Shown: positions 15,276 through 25,073, numbered from the stretch's first letter. The stretch: DNA of 64,000 nucleotides from Enterococcus canis NBRC 100695 (GCF_001544375.1 NZ_BCQJ01000002.1:62001-126000); one strand, 5' to 3'. Notes: generated from the sequence alone by a model not told the origin. A program made the numbers and translations.

Positions 15276-16463
15276 TCAAAGATTTTTAAAAGACCCTAAA
15301 TAGTTTGCTAGCTCCTCTTTTAGATAATCTCTTTGACTTTCCGAAATTGGTAGCGGCATATACAGTCTTTTACTCGTCACTAGCTCTGGTAGCGTAGTAA
15401 TCTGTATCTTTAAAGGTATTATGGTTTCTTCAGAGCTACACAGCTCTTTCAGCTGCGTCCGTATGAACCAGTCGACCTGTTGCGCATCGGCGGCTGTTCT
15501 GGCAGCTACCTCTAATACCAAATAATCCTCAATCAATAACTGGCGCATTTTTTGACCAGAAAAATGAGTGATTCGTTCATGCTCTGATAACCTAGTAAGC
15601 GGACCTTCAATCAGATTTTCCAATAAAGGAAACCCGGCAAATAGTTGACATTCCTCCTGAAAACAGTCTAAGTCTTCATCTGACATTGGAATGTACGCAG
15701 GAAACTGCTGACGAAATAGTGGCAAGGTCCACAAAAAGGAAAAAAGATAACGCAACTCACCTTCTCCAATCGTATAGCAACAGAATACCCCGTACTCATC
15801 TTTCTTAAAGTATTGAAAGAATCGTTCTACTTCTTGAGACACGTTGCTTTTTACTTCAGCGGGTCTCACTAAACATAGTAGATGCAACAATAACCACTGC
15901 CGTTGTTGGATTGGACCTAGCCGTTGATAATACTTGTTTTTCACTAATACCTCTCGGACTTTTTCTGAGCAGAATGTCTCCACTAGCGAAAGCTGATCTG
16001 TCCACCAAATAAACCGAAAAAGATGCCAGCGAATGACCCGCTCATCCCCCACAAGTCCGTGAACTGTATAGATAAGTCCGTATGGTGCTAAAAATTTTTT
16101 TACAACACGCAAGGCTCGTGAAAACGCGGCTTCGGGATGCAATTTGCGATAGCGGCGTAGATCATAACCGCATAAAAGTAAAAATAGTAGCTTGGTCTCC
16201 AATCGCTCAAAAAGCAGACAAGCCATGACCTCACGCACTTTTTGTATAGAGCCGACTAAGAATATCTCTGTTGCTTCCATAATTTTCAGCCCCGGTTGTT
16301 CGCTCTCAAAGCGGCGGTTCATTTTGCGAATTTTACTACGTAATGTTTTTTTCGTAATTCCCATCTCTGCGGCTAAAACAACCATCGGAACTCGATGGCG
16401 CTCAATTCCTAATTTTTTTAAAAGCAACAAATCATCTGACACTGGATAAGGGAAAAGTCGCAT
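15276..16463 (-). CDS. Mga-like transcriptional regulator
   Basis: A 395-residue protein. The N-terminus has a Mga-type helix-turn-helix (MVVLAAEMGITKKTLRSKIRKMNRRFES, about residues 25-55), and the middle carries long helical segments like the PRD-like region of Mga/AtxA regulators. It shows no clear EIIB domain. ATG 16463 follows AGGAGGTGAAGGGA; the longer version adds only untranslated sequence. It is divergent from the MoxR-DUF58-transglutaminase operon with a perfect palindrome in between, and leads a three-gene operon with the Phd-like gene and the 50-residue ORF. Confidence 0.75.
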   Translation of the reverse strand: MRLFPYPVSDDLLLLKKLGIERHRVPMVVLAAEMGITKKTLRSKIRKMNRRFESEQPGLKIMEATEIFLVGSIQKVREVMACLLFERLETKLLFLLLCGYDLRRYRKLHPEAAFSRALRVVKKFLAPYGLIYTVHGLVGDERVIRWHLFRFIWWTDQLSLVETFCSEKVREVLVKNKYYQRLGPIQQRQWLLLHLLCLVRPAEVKSNVSQEVERFFQYFKKDEYGVFCCYTIGEGELRYLFSFLWTLPLFRQQFPAYIPMSDEDLDCFQEECQLFAGFPLLENLIEGPLTRLSEHERITHFSGQKMRQLLIEDYLVLEVAARTAADAQQVDWFIRTQLKELCSSEETIIPLKIQITTLPELVTSKRLYMPLPISESQRDYLKEELANYLGSFKNL

Positions 16464-16526
16464 TCCCTTCACCTCCTTTTGCTTAGAATAGCAAACCCAT
16501 CCGCACGGCAAAAGAAAAATTCTAGT

Positions 16527-16547
16527 AATGACACAGATCGTGTCATT
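16527..16547. promoter_or_regulatory. Perfect 8-bp-arm palindrome between Mga-like gene and moxR operon
   Basis: AATGACAC-N5-GTGTCATT. It sits ten bases upstream of the moxR -35 element, the place where an activator would bind. Likely target of the Mga-like protein or another regulator; inferred from position. Confidence 0.55.
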
Positions 16548-16556
16548 TGCGCAAAC

Positions 16557-16585
16557 TTGCTGTTACGCCTAGAACTCGGTAAAAT
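16557..16585 (+). promoter_or_regulatory. Promoter of the MoxR-DUF58-transglutaminase operon
   Basis: TTGCTG (16557-16562), 17 bases, TAAAAT (16580-16585). Confidence 0.65.
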
Positions 16586-16605
16586 AAAAGAAAGGATGTG
16601 AGACC

Positions 16606-17526
16606 ATGGAAAATAGCCCTTACCAAAAAGTTCAGCAATTAATCGATACAATGGAACAAGTGATTTACGGAAAACGTCAAGTGATTGAAATGACTGTTAC
16701 TGCTTTACTAGCAGGTGGTCATGTTCTATTTGAAGATGTTCCTGGAGTCGGGAAGACATTACTCGCAAAAACTTTGACACAAGCGATTCAAGCTGATTTC
16801 AAACGGGTCCAGTTTACGCCTGACCTCTTGCCTAGCGACCTTTTAGGTGTTTCCGTTTTCAATCGTCAGACTCAGGACTTTGAATTTCATCAAGGTCCGC
16901 TCTTTACAACAGTTTTATTGGCAGATGAGCTGAACCGAACCACGCCACGAACGCAGGCGGCATTATTGGAAGCCATGTCAGAAGGGCAAGTGACGATTGA
17001 CAATGCTACCTATCCCTTAAATCCTCATTTTTTTGTTTTAGCAACCCAAAATCCCATTGAATATGAAGGAACCTATCCGTTACCAGAAGCACAGCTGGAT
17101 CGTTTCTTATTCCGGTTACAGATTGGCTATCCCTCAGCAAAGTTTGAGCGCCAATTGTTATTGCAGGATCAAACAAGCCAGGTATCTCCCATCTTATCTC
17201 TGACAGAGCTTTCGCAACTAAAAACAGCGGTAGATCAAGTAAAAATCGCCGATGTCTTGTTGGATTATGCCTTAGCCTTATTACAATCAACAAGGCAGCA
17301 CCCGGAAATCTTGCTTGGTATTTCCCCTCGTGCCGGCCGTAGTTTTGTACAAGCCGCACGTGCGTATGCCTTGGTCAATGGTCGTGACTATGTTTTACCT
17401 GATGATTTTCAAGTCCTGGCCGAGCCGGTCTTTCATCATCGGTTAGTTTTAGACCCTTTGAGTGAAAAGAACGCGAGTCAATTAATTCAAGAACTGCTGC
17501 AAGCTACGCCAATACCTGAGAGGTGA
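16606..17526 (+). CDS. MoxR-family AAA+ ATPase
   Basis: A 306-residue AAA+ protein: Walker A GVGKTLLAKT around residue 48, Walker B LLADELNR near 107, sensor-1 ATQNPIEYEGTYPLPEAQLDRF near 145-165, and an arginine-finger region ISPRAGRS. MoxR proteins act as chaperone-like ATPases for partner proteins encoded beside them, here a DUF58 protein and a membrane transglutaminase. ATG follows AAAGGATGTGAGACC. The stop overlaps the region of the next start, so the genes are coupled. Confidence 0.93.
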   Translation: MENSPYQKVQQLIDTMEQVIYGKRQVIEMTVTALLAGGHVLFEDVPGVGKTLLAKTLTQAIQADFKRVQFTPDLLPSDLLGVSVFNRQTQDFEFHQGPLFTTVLLADELNRTTPRTQAALLEAMSEGQVTIDNATYPLNPHFFVLATQNPIEYEGTYPLPEAQLDRFLFRLQIGYPSAKFERQLLLQDQTSQVSPILSLTELSQLKTAVDQVKIADVLLDYALALLQSTRQHPEILLGISPRAGRSFVQAARAYALVNGRDYVLPDDFQVLAEPVFHHRLVLDPLSEKNASQLIQELLQATPIPER

Positions 17527-17531
17527 TGCCT

Positions 17532-18479
17532 TTGCGACGCTTAAAAAATGGATTCATTTTACTTAGTTTTTTAATAGTTACCCTAGTCTTTCTGGCACTT
17601 GCCATCAGCTTTAACCAACTAACGCTGTGGCTGATCGCCTATTTTAGTTTAGGTTGTTTACTAGCAGACCTACTCTTGTGGCTAACACCCCTTAGGCGCA
17701 TCCGTTTTACGCCAGTTAAAGAGACATTACGCGCAGAGGAAAGTAGTAACATTCCCATTTCCTTTCAACCTCGTGGCTGGTTCTGGCACTTACAGATGGG
17801 CCAAAAAAGTCTCTTTTTACCACAGGCGGGTACTTTAAAGCTTAAGCTGCCCCCTCAAAAAAGAGGTCTGCAAAAACAAATTCGTCTCCCCTTAGTCGCA
17901 ACCGATTTAAGTGGACTTTTAGTGCGGCGCAGTATTCGCCAAATTGAGAGTGAGTTGGTGATTTTACCCAAGGTGGCGCGCAGCGAAGCCCGCGAGCTGG
18001 CTCGTCTGATTCAAAAGCAACAGGTGGCGCTTAATACCGGACTACCGGTAGAAACAGGAGATCATCGTCCTTATCAGATGGGAGATCCCATGAAACGAAT
18101 CAACTGGAAGCTGTCGGCAAAATCAGATGAGTTACTCTTACGAGAACAGATTGCCGAACCAGAGTTTCCTATCCTCTTGATTTTATGGACTGATTCTGAA
18201 GAATTGATTTCTTATTGTTATAGTTTGCTCCCCTTTTTACAGCATATTCCCGTTGAGTTGTGGAGCACTCATGGCATCATGAAGCCGCCTTTTGCTCCTA
18301 AGCAATGGGCTCTTTATCAAAAAAGTGCTAAGGCATTGAGTCGTCCTCAGCAAAAACTTGTGATTTGTTTTCACGAGAATCCGGCTGATCCGGCTTTAGC
18401 AGCTTTACGACGGTCAAATCAATTATTGGTGATTTCCACAGGCCCAACCCTCACGAAGCTTGTAAAGGGAGGGCGTTAA
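17532..18479 (+). CDS. DUF58 domain membrane protein
   Basis: A 315-residue protein with two N-terminal membrane helices (about 5-50) and the DUF58 core: GLPVETGDHRPYQMGDPMKRINWKLSAKSDELLLREQ, the motif common to this family, with a vWA-like fold predicted behind. I prefer TTG 17532, eight bases after GAGAGGT; ATG 17526 and GTG 17523 are also in frame but lie too close to that site. Function of the family is unknown; MoxR-DUF58-transglutaminase triads probably act together at the envelope. Confidence 0.88.
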   Translation: MRRLKNGFILLSFLIVTLVFLALAISFNQLTLWLIAYFSLGCLLADLLLWLTPLRRIRFTPVKETLRAEESSNIPISFQPRGWFWHLQMGQKSLFLPQAGTLKLKLPPQKRGLQKQIRLPLVATDLSGLLVRRSIRQIESELVILPKVARSEARELARLIQKQQVALNTGLPVETGDHRPYQMGDPMKRINWKLSAKSDELLLREQIAEPEFPILLILWTDSEELISYCYSLLPFLQHIPVELWSTHGIMKPPFAPKQWALYQKSAKALSRPQQKLVICFHENPADPALAALRRSNQLLVISTGPTLTKLVKGGR

Positions 18480-18480
18480 A

Positions 18481-20520
18481 ATGAGGACAAAATTGAAACG
18501 ACTACTTTTTAGTTTGGCAATTCTTTGCCCTATGTTGCTGCCTTTTGCAAGTGCCAACTCACTTGAGCCTCGTGGTCTATTTCTCTATACGACGATGCTA
18601 CTAGCCCTAGGTATGCTTACTTTCTTGCCACTGAATTTGTTGTTAGCAGTGGTGGCGTTATTTTTCGCGGTAGGCTATTACTGGCAAGGTAGCCAGTTCA
18701 CAGATTTTAGTTGGCCGCTTGCCTTTTTAGAGGAGTTCCGAGCGCGAATCTTATCTCTGTTAGCGGGGGATATCGGCTATTTTCCAGAAGACCTCGCAAC
18801 TGTACTTTTTTTGATTTTATTATTGCTGCTTAGTCTACTCCTGATGCGTTATCGACGTTGGGGACTTGCAACGACTATTGCCATCGGTTACTTAGTCATG
18901 CTGGCGATTTTCAATCAAAGTAACCATCCTATTGCAATTTGTCTAATTTTAGGGGGAATGTTAGGCTTCTGGCAGAGTGATCAACCACTATCAAAACGTG
19001 CCGTCAGTCTTTACCTCTTGCTGGCAACTCTTTTAATTGGTGGCAGTGTCTTGTTACCTCGGTCTCCTTTGCAAAACACCATTTTGGATACCACTCAAGA
19101 CTGGCGTGATGAGCTCAATCAGCAAGGTGTCTATGACGCTATTCAGCATTACGGCAACCAAGCACCGGCGAGGACCGGCTTTGGCGAAGATGATTCGACT
19201 CTAGGCGGTCCTTTATTAGATAATCAGGATGTGGTCTTCCGAGCGACCGTTTCCAAACAAAGCTATTGGCGCGTGGAAACAAAAGAGACTTATACAGGTA
19301 CCGGTTGGGAAACCAACGAGCGCCGCAACGCCCCTTCTCTAAATGAAGCGGCCGCCTCCGGTTTAACCTTGGAGAACGTTGCCAGCTCCTTAACGGGACC
19401 TATTGAAAATGTTACAATCATTCCCGAACAACCTTTGAACTATGTGCCCATTCCTTATGGCAACGTTACCTTAAGCGACCCACAGGGGTTGCGTGGACGC
19501 TACTTGCAAGAAAGTAACCGCATTATCTTACGCAACAATGTACAGCCAATCGAACTAGACTGGCAGCCTTTAACCTTACCAGCTCATTTTGAAGTTGGTG
19601 AACCTGGTTCTTCTAGCATTTATACTCAGTTGCCCGAAAATTTTTCTTTTCGTGTCCAGGAGTTGGCGGAAGAAATTACCGCAGATGCTGATAGTACTAT
19701 GGAAAAAATAGAAGCGATTATCCACTATTTACGGATTACTGGGGGGCTACGTTACTCTAAAACTGATACTCCTTTTTTACCGGAGGGTCGTGATTATGTT
19801 GAGTTTTTCCTTTTTGACTCCAAGGTGGGCTACTGTGACAACTTTTCTACTGCAATGGTTACCATGCTTCGAAGCTTAGGTATTCCTGCGCGCTGGGCAA
19901 AAGGCTTTAGTGATGGTACTGTAGGCGGTCGCGAAAATAATCGTTTGAACATCACTGTCACAAATGCCAATGCCCATTCATGGCCTGAAGTTTATTTGGA
20001 ATCATATGGATGGATTCCCTTTGAACCCACTCCGACCTTCACTGGGGCAGTTCGTGAGGAGCAGGCTGAAACAACAGAAACAGCCGCCGCTCCAGTAGCA
20101 TCTTCAGAAACGACTGCTAGTACCACCACGGAAACAACGGTTTCTTCTAGTCAAGTATCGACAGAAGAAACGACCACGGAAGAACAGCCGCAATACTGGT
20201 GGTTATTGGTTATCCCAGTTATCTTGTTGTTCCACCGTTTGATTCTAACTGGTCTCCTTATGGGACTCATTCAACTCTTGAGCTTTTCGCAAGGTTACCG
20301 TCTGCTGTTGTGGTGGATAGAACGGCGCTACCCGAGAAAGCCTGGCGAAACCTTATCGGCTTATGCCCAAAGATTACAAGCACCTTTTTCCATGCTCTTT
20401 ACAAAGGCAACCCAGGAGTATACGGAAAGTTTGTATCGTGGGAATGCAGCTGGGGACAAAACACTACTGCTTCAATTAGCAAAACAAGTCCTAAAAAAAC
20501 AGCCTTCTAAAAGTAACTAA
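18481..20520 (+). CDS. Membrane transglutaminase-like protein (TgpA type)
   Basis: A 679-residue protein with about six N-terminal membrane helices (residues 1-195), an extracellular transglutaminase-like domain, a Thr/Ser-rich linker (about 527-563), one more membrane helix at 565-585 and a cytoplasmic tail of about 95 residues. The catalytic Cys452 (GYCDNFSTAM) and His499 (AHSWPEVY) are present, and an acidic residue in IPFEPTP may complete the triad. Likely a protease or crosslinker acting outside the cell. ATG follows AAAGGGAGGGCGTTAAA. Last gene of the MoxR operon; a terminator follows. Confidence 0.9.
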   Translation: MRTKLKRLLFSLAILCPMLLPFASANSLEPRGLFLYTTMLLALGMLTFLPLNLLLAVVALFFAVGYYWQGSQFTDFSWPLAFLEEFRARILSLLAGDIGYFPEDLATVLFLILLLLLSLLLMRYRRWGLATTIAIGYLVMLAIFNQSNHPIAICLILGGMLGFWQSDQPLSKRAVSLYLLLATLLIGGSVLLPRSPLQNTILDTTQDWRDELNQQGVYDAIQHYGNQAPARTGFGEDDSTLGGPLLDNQDVVFRATVSKQSYWRVETKETYTGTGWETNERRNAPSLNEAAASGLTLENVASSLTGPIENVTIIPEQPLNYVPIPYGNVTLSDPQGLRGRYLQESNRIILRNNVQPIELDWQPLTLPAHFEVGEPGSSSIYTQLPENFSFRVQELAEEITADADSTMEKIEAIIHYLRITGGLRYSKTDTPFLPEGRDYVEFFLFDSKVGYCDNFSTAMVTMLRSLGIPARWAKGFSDGTVGGRENNRLNITVTNANAHSWPEVYLESYGWIPFEPTPTFTGAVREEQAETTETAAAPVASSETTASTTTETTVSSSQVSTEETTTEEQPQYWWLLVIPVILLFHRLILTGLLMGLIQLLSFSQGYRLLLWWIERRYPRKPGETLSAYAQRLQAPFSMLFTKATQEYTESLYRGNAAGDKTLLLQLAKQVLKKQPSKSN

Positions 20521-20539
20521 CTTTTAGAGGACTGTTCGT

Positions 20540-20568
20540 AAGATCCTCCAATTGGGGGATCTTTTTTA
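20540..20568. terminator. Intrinsic terminator between convergent operons
   Basis: AAGATCCTCC-AATT-GGGGGATCTT followed by T residues. It lies between the transglutaminase and copB genes and overlaps the copB stop. A second stem, CTAAAAGT/ACTTTTAG, lies just upstream. Confidence 0.85.
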
Positions 20569-22872
20569 GCGTTTCATTTTTAATGTCATGGCATTGATGG
20601 CCACGATAATGGTACTTAAAGACATCAACACAGCGCCGACTGCTGGACTCAGAATAAACCCGATTGGCGCCAAGACACCGGCGGCTAAAGGAATTGCGAT
20701 AATGTTATAGCCTGCTCCCCACCACAAGTTTTGGATCATCTTACGACGTGTTTCATGAGCCAAATCAAGGAAGTGTAAGATATCCATGGGATTACTATTG
20801 GTCAAAACGACATCGGCAGAATCAATCGCCACATCCGTGCCGGCTCCAATCGCAACCCCAATGGTGGCGCGAGCCAAACTTGGTGCATCGTTAATCCCAT
20901 CCCCAACCATCATCACGCTGCCTTTTTCCAAATACTCTTTGACGATTTTCTCTTTATCGTCTGGTAGTAAGCCACCGTGGAAATCCTTAATACCCAAATA
21001 TTCAGCCACTGCTCGAGCAGCTTCGGGATTATCGCCTGTTAACATGACTGGTGTGATATCGCGGTCATATAATTGTTTGATAAAGTCTTTGGCTTCAGGT
21101 TTGATTTTATCCCCTAAAGCAATGATCGCAATCAATTCATCCTCTACTACCAAATAGCTTAAGGTATTGCCTTGCTCTTGATAAGGAGCGATTTTTTCTT
21201 TTGCGACTTCTAAACCGCGCTTAGCTAATTCTTTTCCATTAATGATTTCGACTTTTTTACCTTTCACTTCGCCGCTTAAACCAATACCAGATAAATTCTT
21301 TTGGTTTTCTGCATCAAAGGAAGGTGCCTCTTTTTCTTTTAAATAGCGCATAATGCCTTTGGCTAAAGGATGGTTAGCATTTTTTTCTAATGCCCCAATC
21401 ATACCTAATGTATCTGCTTCTGAAAAAGTATCAGATACACGTTCTAAACCAGTGACAGAAAAAGTTCCGGCGGTCAACGTTCCGGTTTTGTCTAGCATGA
21501 CATATTGCAAATCTTTTGTTGCTTCTAATGCTTGCCGACGTTTAATCAACAAGCCATTTTTAGCTGCAATCGACGTTGAGCGAGCAATTACAAGTGGAAT
21601 TGCTAAGCCTAGCGCATGAGGACAGGCAATAACGAAGACCGTTACCATCCGTTCCAACGCAGAGTTTAAGCTGCCATCGACAAACAACCAGACTACGAAA
21701 GCTAAAATCCCTGCAAATAAAGCGACATAAAACAACCACTTAGCGACTCGATCAGACAATGATTCCAGCGCTGATTTTTCACTTTGCGCGGATTTCACCA
21801 TCTCCATGACTTGGGCCAAATAGCCACTTTCACCGGTTGCCGTCACCTGCAACGTAATGGTACCATCGCCATTGACCGATCCTCCGATTACTTTATCACC
21901 AGTTGCCTTTTTCACTTCTTTTGATTCACCAGTGACCATGGACTCATCCACAGTGGTAGTTCCTTTGATAATCTCACCATCAGCCGGCATTTTATCTCCT
22001 GAGCGGACAATCAGTTGGTCACCATTTTGAACGTCACTTAACTGAACTTGTTCTTCTTGACCGTCGCGAATGCGCGTTACACTATCCGGCAACAATTCTG
22101 CCATTTTTTGTAACGCACTGCTAGCATTCATCACCGCATTCATTTCAATCCAGTGACCTAACAGCATAATTACAATCAGTGTTGCCAGTTCCCAGAAGAA
22201 GTCCATAATGTGCAATTCTGGATGTAAATAACTTTGCACAAAACTATATAAACTGTAAACATATGCCACCGTAATCCCCATAGCAATCAAGGTCATCATA
22301 GCAGGCTGTTTCATCTTTAATTCCATCTTGGCTCCGCTTAAGAAAGGCGCTCCACCATAAAAGAATAAGATAGTTGCCAAAATCAAGACAACCCAATTGG
22401 AACCAGGAAAAGTAAATTGGAACGGCAACTCAATTCCCATCATAGGTGACATTAAAATAATAGGAATGGCTAATACTAGTGACAACCAAAATTTTTGCTT
22501 AAAATTCCCCATATGCATGGAATGATCCATACCACCCATATCATGACCACTGTGATCATGATCCATATGACTATGGTCCATACCACTCATATCATGACCG
22601 CTGTGGTCGTGGTTCATGTGACTATGATCCATGCCACCCATATCATGACCGCTGTGATTGTGGTCCATATGACTATGGTCCATGCCACTCATATCATGAT
22701 CACTATGATCATGGTTCATATGACTATGGTCCATGCCGCTCATATTATGATCACTATGATCATGGTCCATATGACTGTGGTCCATGGCTGCCTGATCAGC
22801 ACGGTGCGTCACCTGTTGATCATCAGACCCAGGTTGTTGTGTTAGGTCTTCGTTTTCTGAAGTTTTTTTCAT
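20566..22872 (-). CDS. copB: CopB-type P1B copper/silver-exporting ATPase with His/Met-rich N-terminus
   Basis: A 768-residue membrane ATPase. The N-terminus (about 30-120) has five 17-residue His/Met/Asp repeats instead of a CXXC domain. The transmembrane metal site is CPH (VIACPHALGLAIPLVIARS), the signature of CopB, not CPC. DKTGTLT and MVGDGINDAP give the phosphorylation and hinge sites, and TGE is in MVTGESKEV. E. hirae CopB exports Cu+ and Ag+. Start is ATG 22872, eight bases after AAGGAG; the longer ATG sits on the ribosome site. Last gene of copYZAB, 13 bases after copA. Confidence 0.95.
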   Translation of the reverse strand: MKKTSENEDLTQQPGSDDQQVTHRADQAAMDHSHMDHDHSDHNMSGMDHSHMNHDHSDHDMSGMDHSHMDHNHSGHDMGGMDHSHMNHDHSGHDMSGMDHSHMDHDHSGHDMGGMDHSMHMGNFKQKFWLSLVLAIPIILMSPMMGIELPFQFTFPGSNWVVLILATILFFYGGAPFLSGAKMELKMKQPAMMTLIAMGITVAYVYSLYSFVQSYLHPELHIMDFFWELATLIVIMLLGHWIEMNAVMNASSALQKMAELLPDSVTRIRDGQEEQVQLSDVQNGDQLIVRSGDKMPADGEIIKGTTTVDESMVTGESKEVKKATGDKVIGGSVNGDGTITLQVTATGESGYLAQVMEMVKSAQSEKSALESLSDRVAKWLFYVALFAGILAFVVWLFVDGSLNSALERMVTVFVIACPHALGLAIPLVIARSTSIAAKNGLLIKRRQALEATKDLQYVMLDKTGTLTAGTFSVTGLERVSDTFSEADTLGMIGALEKNANHPLAKGIMRYLKEKEAPSFDAENQKNLSGIGLSGEVKGKKVEIINGKELAKRGLEVAKEKIAPYQEQGNTLSYLVVEDELIAIIALGDKIKPEAKDFIKQLYDRDITPVMLTGDNPEAARAVAEYLGIKDFHGGLLPDDKEKIVKEYLEKGSVMMVGDGINDAPSLARATIGVAIGAGTDVAIDSADVVLTNSNPMDILHFLDLAHETRRKMIQNLWWGAGYNIIAIPLAAGVLAPIGFILSPAVGAVLMSLSTIIVAINAMTLKMKR
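22531..22785 (-). repeat. Five tandem 51-bp repeats coding His/Met-rich metal-binding units
   Basis: Each unit codes 17 residues of the form MDHSHMxHxHSxHxMxG. Units differ at a few positions (D/N, S/G, G/D) and are followed by a partial unit MDHSMHMGN. Copy number could vary by slippage or recombination. Confidence 0.9.
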
Positions 22873-22885
22873 CGTCCCCATCTCC

Positions 22886-25072
22886 TTAGATTTTTTTCCG
22901 ATTGAGACTCAGAGAATTTAGTAAAACGCTCACGGAACTGAATGCCATGGCTCCTCCGGCAACAATAGGACTCAAAAAGCCCAAGGCTGCAAATGGAATG
23001 CCAATGGTATTGTAAAGAAATGCCCAAAACAGATTTTGCTTGATTTTACGTAATGTGGTAGCGGATAAGCGAATCATTTGAGGAACTTTGGTCAGTTCGC
23101 CATTCATAATGGTGACTTCAGCCGTTTCCATTGCCACATCACTACCCGTACCCATCGCAATGCCAATTTCAGCTAAAGCTAATGCAGGCGCATCATTGAT
23201 GCCATCCCCCACCATAGCAACGACTTCCCCTTGTTGCTGCAATTTTGCCACATAATCCGCTTTGTCTTCAGGCAATACGCCAGCGAAAATGGTTTCTTTG
23301 CTTAGACCTACTTGTTGACCAATTGCTTCAGCCGTCTTTTGATGGTCGCCAGTCAGCATGTAGACCTTGATTCCTTGCTGTTTCAATTGACTGATAGCTT
23401 CTTTTGAAGTCTCTTTGACGGCATCAGAAATGGCTAAATAAGCTAATAGCTGATGGCTAGTTAAATCAGCGAAAAACAAGACTGTCTTGCCACTAGCTTC
23501 CCAATCTGCTGCTGTCGTTTCCGCGGCTGCGATGGAGATACCTGCTTGATTCATCAAATGACGATTGCCCACTAACAGCGTTTCTTCCGCAATGGTCCCT
23601 TGTACACCGCCACCAGGAATCAGTTGAAAATCAGCCACTTCTAAATAAGCAGCGGGATGATAATGAGTGATGGCTTTAGCTAAGGGGTGATCGGAGCGAC
23701 TTTCCAAGGCTGACAACTTCGCTAATGTTGATTCATCGCCGACAAAATCTGTTACCTCTGGTCTCCCTAAAGTAATGGTACCAGTTTTATCTAAAATAAT
23801 GCTAGTAATATGGGCGGCTTTCTCTAAAGCAACGCCACTTTTGATCAAAATGCCGTTTTTAGCCCCTAACCCAGTGCCTACCATAATAGCAGTTGGCGTG
23901 GCTAAGCCCAAGGCACAAGGACAGGCAATAACTAGGACTGCCACCCCGTGAATCATGGCGGTTTGCCAATCACCAGTGATTAGTCCCGTTAAGAGAATTG
24001 TTGCTACAGCTGCAATCAAAACAGCCGGTACAAAGATTGCGGAAATTTTATCTGCAATTTGTTGGATAGGTGCTTTCGAACCTTGCGCATCTTCTACCAT
24101 TTGGATGATTTTAGCCAAAACTGTGCCACTACCAACTTGGGTCGCCGTCATTTCAATAGTCCCATTAGTGGCAACTGTACCGCCAAAAATTGTTGCTTCC
24201 AACCCTTTTTCAACGGGTAAGCTTTCACCAGTCAGCATACTTTCGTCAAAAGCCGCTTGTCCCTTCAAAATAACACCATCTACGGGAACTTGTTCACCGG
24301 GTTTCACCAACAAACGATCGCCAACTTGAACCAGCTCAATATCTTGTTGGCTAAAATTTTCACCATCCCAAACTAGTGATGTTTTAGCGCGTAACTGCAT
24401 CAATTGCTTGATGGCATTCCCGGTATGTGCCTTAGCTTTTTGTTCTAAAAACTTTCCTAAGAGAATCAAGGTAATAATCATGGCGCTGCTTTCAAAGTAA
24501 AGATGGGTTGGTTCGTTTAAAATAAAGCCATTCAGCACACTTAATACAAAGGCTGCGGTTGTGCCTAAAGCTACCAAAACATCCATATTAGGGGCGCCGG
24601 TTTTGATTGCGTGATAAGCTCCACGATAATAGCGCTGTCCCACACCAAACTGCACCGGAATAGTCAGTAATAATTGCACGAGGGGCAGATGGAAAAAGTG
24701 AAAAACATCATTATGAAAGCCTAGCAGCATACCAATCATGGAAATCATCATAGGGGCCGTCAAGACAGCACTGACAATCAGATCTCGTTTCATTTTGTAA
24801 AGCTCGCGTTCTTTCGCCTCTTTGATGGATTGTTTATGCGCTTCATCATATAGTAGCGCGCCATAACCAATTTTTTGAACGGATTGCATTAAATCATCCG
24901 CACTAGTGGTGGCTGGGTCAAACTGAACGGTGGCCCGTTCGGTGGCCAAATTAACATTGGCTGTTGTGACGCCAGGCTGATGATTTAATTCCTTTTCTAC
25001 CCGAGCGGAACAATTGGCACAGGTCATGCCGGTAATTACAAAGGTCTCCATACTGGAGGTATTTTCAGCCAT
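22886..25072 (-). CDS. copA: CopA copper-translocating P1B ATPase
   Basis: A 728-residue Cu+ ATPase. It has one N-terminal heavy-metal domain with GMTCANC (Cys18 and Cys21), the membrane site CPC (VIACPCALGLATPTAIM), TGE, DKTG, the HP motif (SDHPLAKAI) and GDGINDAPAL. Length and order match CopA of E. hirae. Start is ATG 25072 behind GAGGTGAAGTAAG, and the gene begins one base after the copZ stop region. In E. hirae CopA is considered important for copper handling across the membrane under the same operon control. Confidence 0.96.
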   Translation of the reverse strand: MAENTSSMETFVITGMTCANCSARVEKELNHQPGVTTANVNLATERATVQFDPATTSADDLMQSVQKIGYGALLYDEAHKQSIKEAKERELYKMKRDLIVSAVLTAPMMISMIGMLLGFHNDVFHFFHLPLVQLLLTIPVQFGVGQRYYRGAYHAIKTGAPNMDVLVALGTTAAFVLSVLNGFILNEPTHLYFESSAMIITLILLGKFLEQKAKAHTGNAIKQLMQLRAKTSLVWDGENFSQQDIELVQVGDRLLVKPGEQVPVDGVILKGQAAFDESMLTGESLPVEKGLEATIFGGTVATNGTIEMTATQVGSGTVLAKIIQMVEDAQGSKAPIQQIADKISAIFVPAVLIAAVATILLTGLITGDWQTAMIHGVAVLVIACPCALGLATPTAIMVGTGLGAKNGILIKSGVALEKAAHITSIILDKTGTITLGRPEVTDFVGDESTLAKLSALESRSDHPLAKAITHYHPAAYLEVADFQLIPGGGVQGTIAEETLLVGNRHLMNQAGISIAAAETTAADWEASGKTVLFFADLTSHQLLAYLAISDAVKETSKEAISQLKQQGIKVYMLTGDHQKTAEAIGQQVGLSKETIFAGVLPEDKADYVAKLQQQGEVVAMVGDGINDAPALALAEIGIAMGTGSDVAMETAEVTIMNGELTKVPQMIRLSATTLRKIKQNLFWAFLYNTIGIPFAALGFLSPIVAGGAMAFSSVSVLLNSLSLNRKKI

Positions 25073-25073
25073 C

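Noticed and set aside
22531-22785. Regular repeats that could suggest a CRISPR array
   Set aside because: The units are contiguous, in frame with copB, and have no spacers.
22495-22845. 116-codon His/Met-rich ORF on the + strand
   Set aside because: It is the antisense frame of the CopB His/Met repeats, without its own ribosome site.
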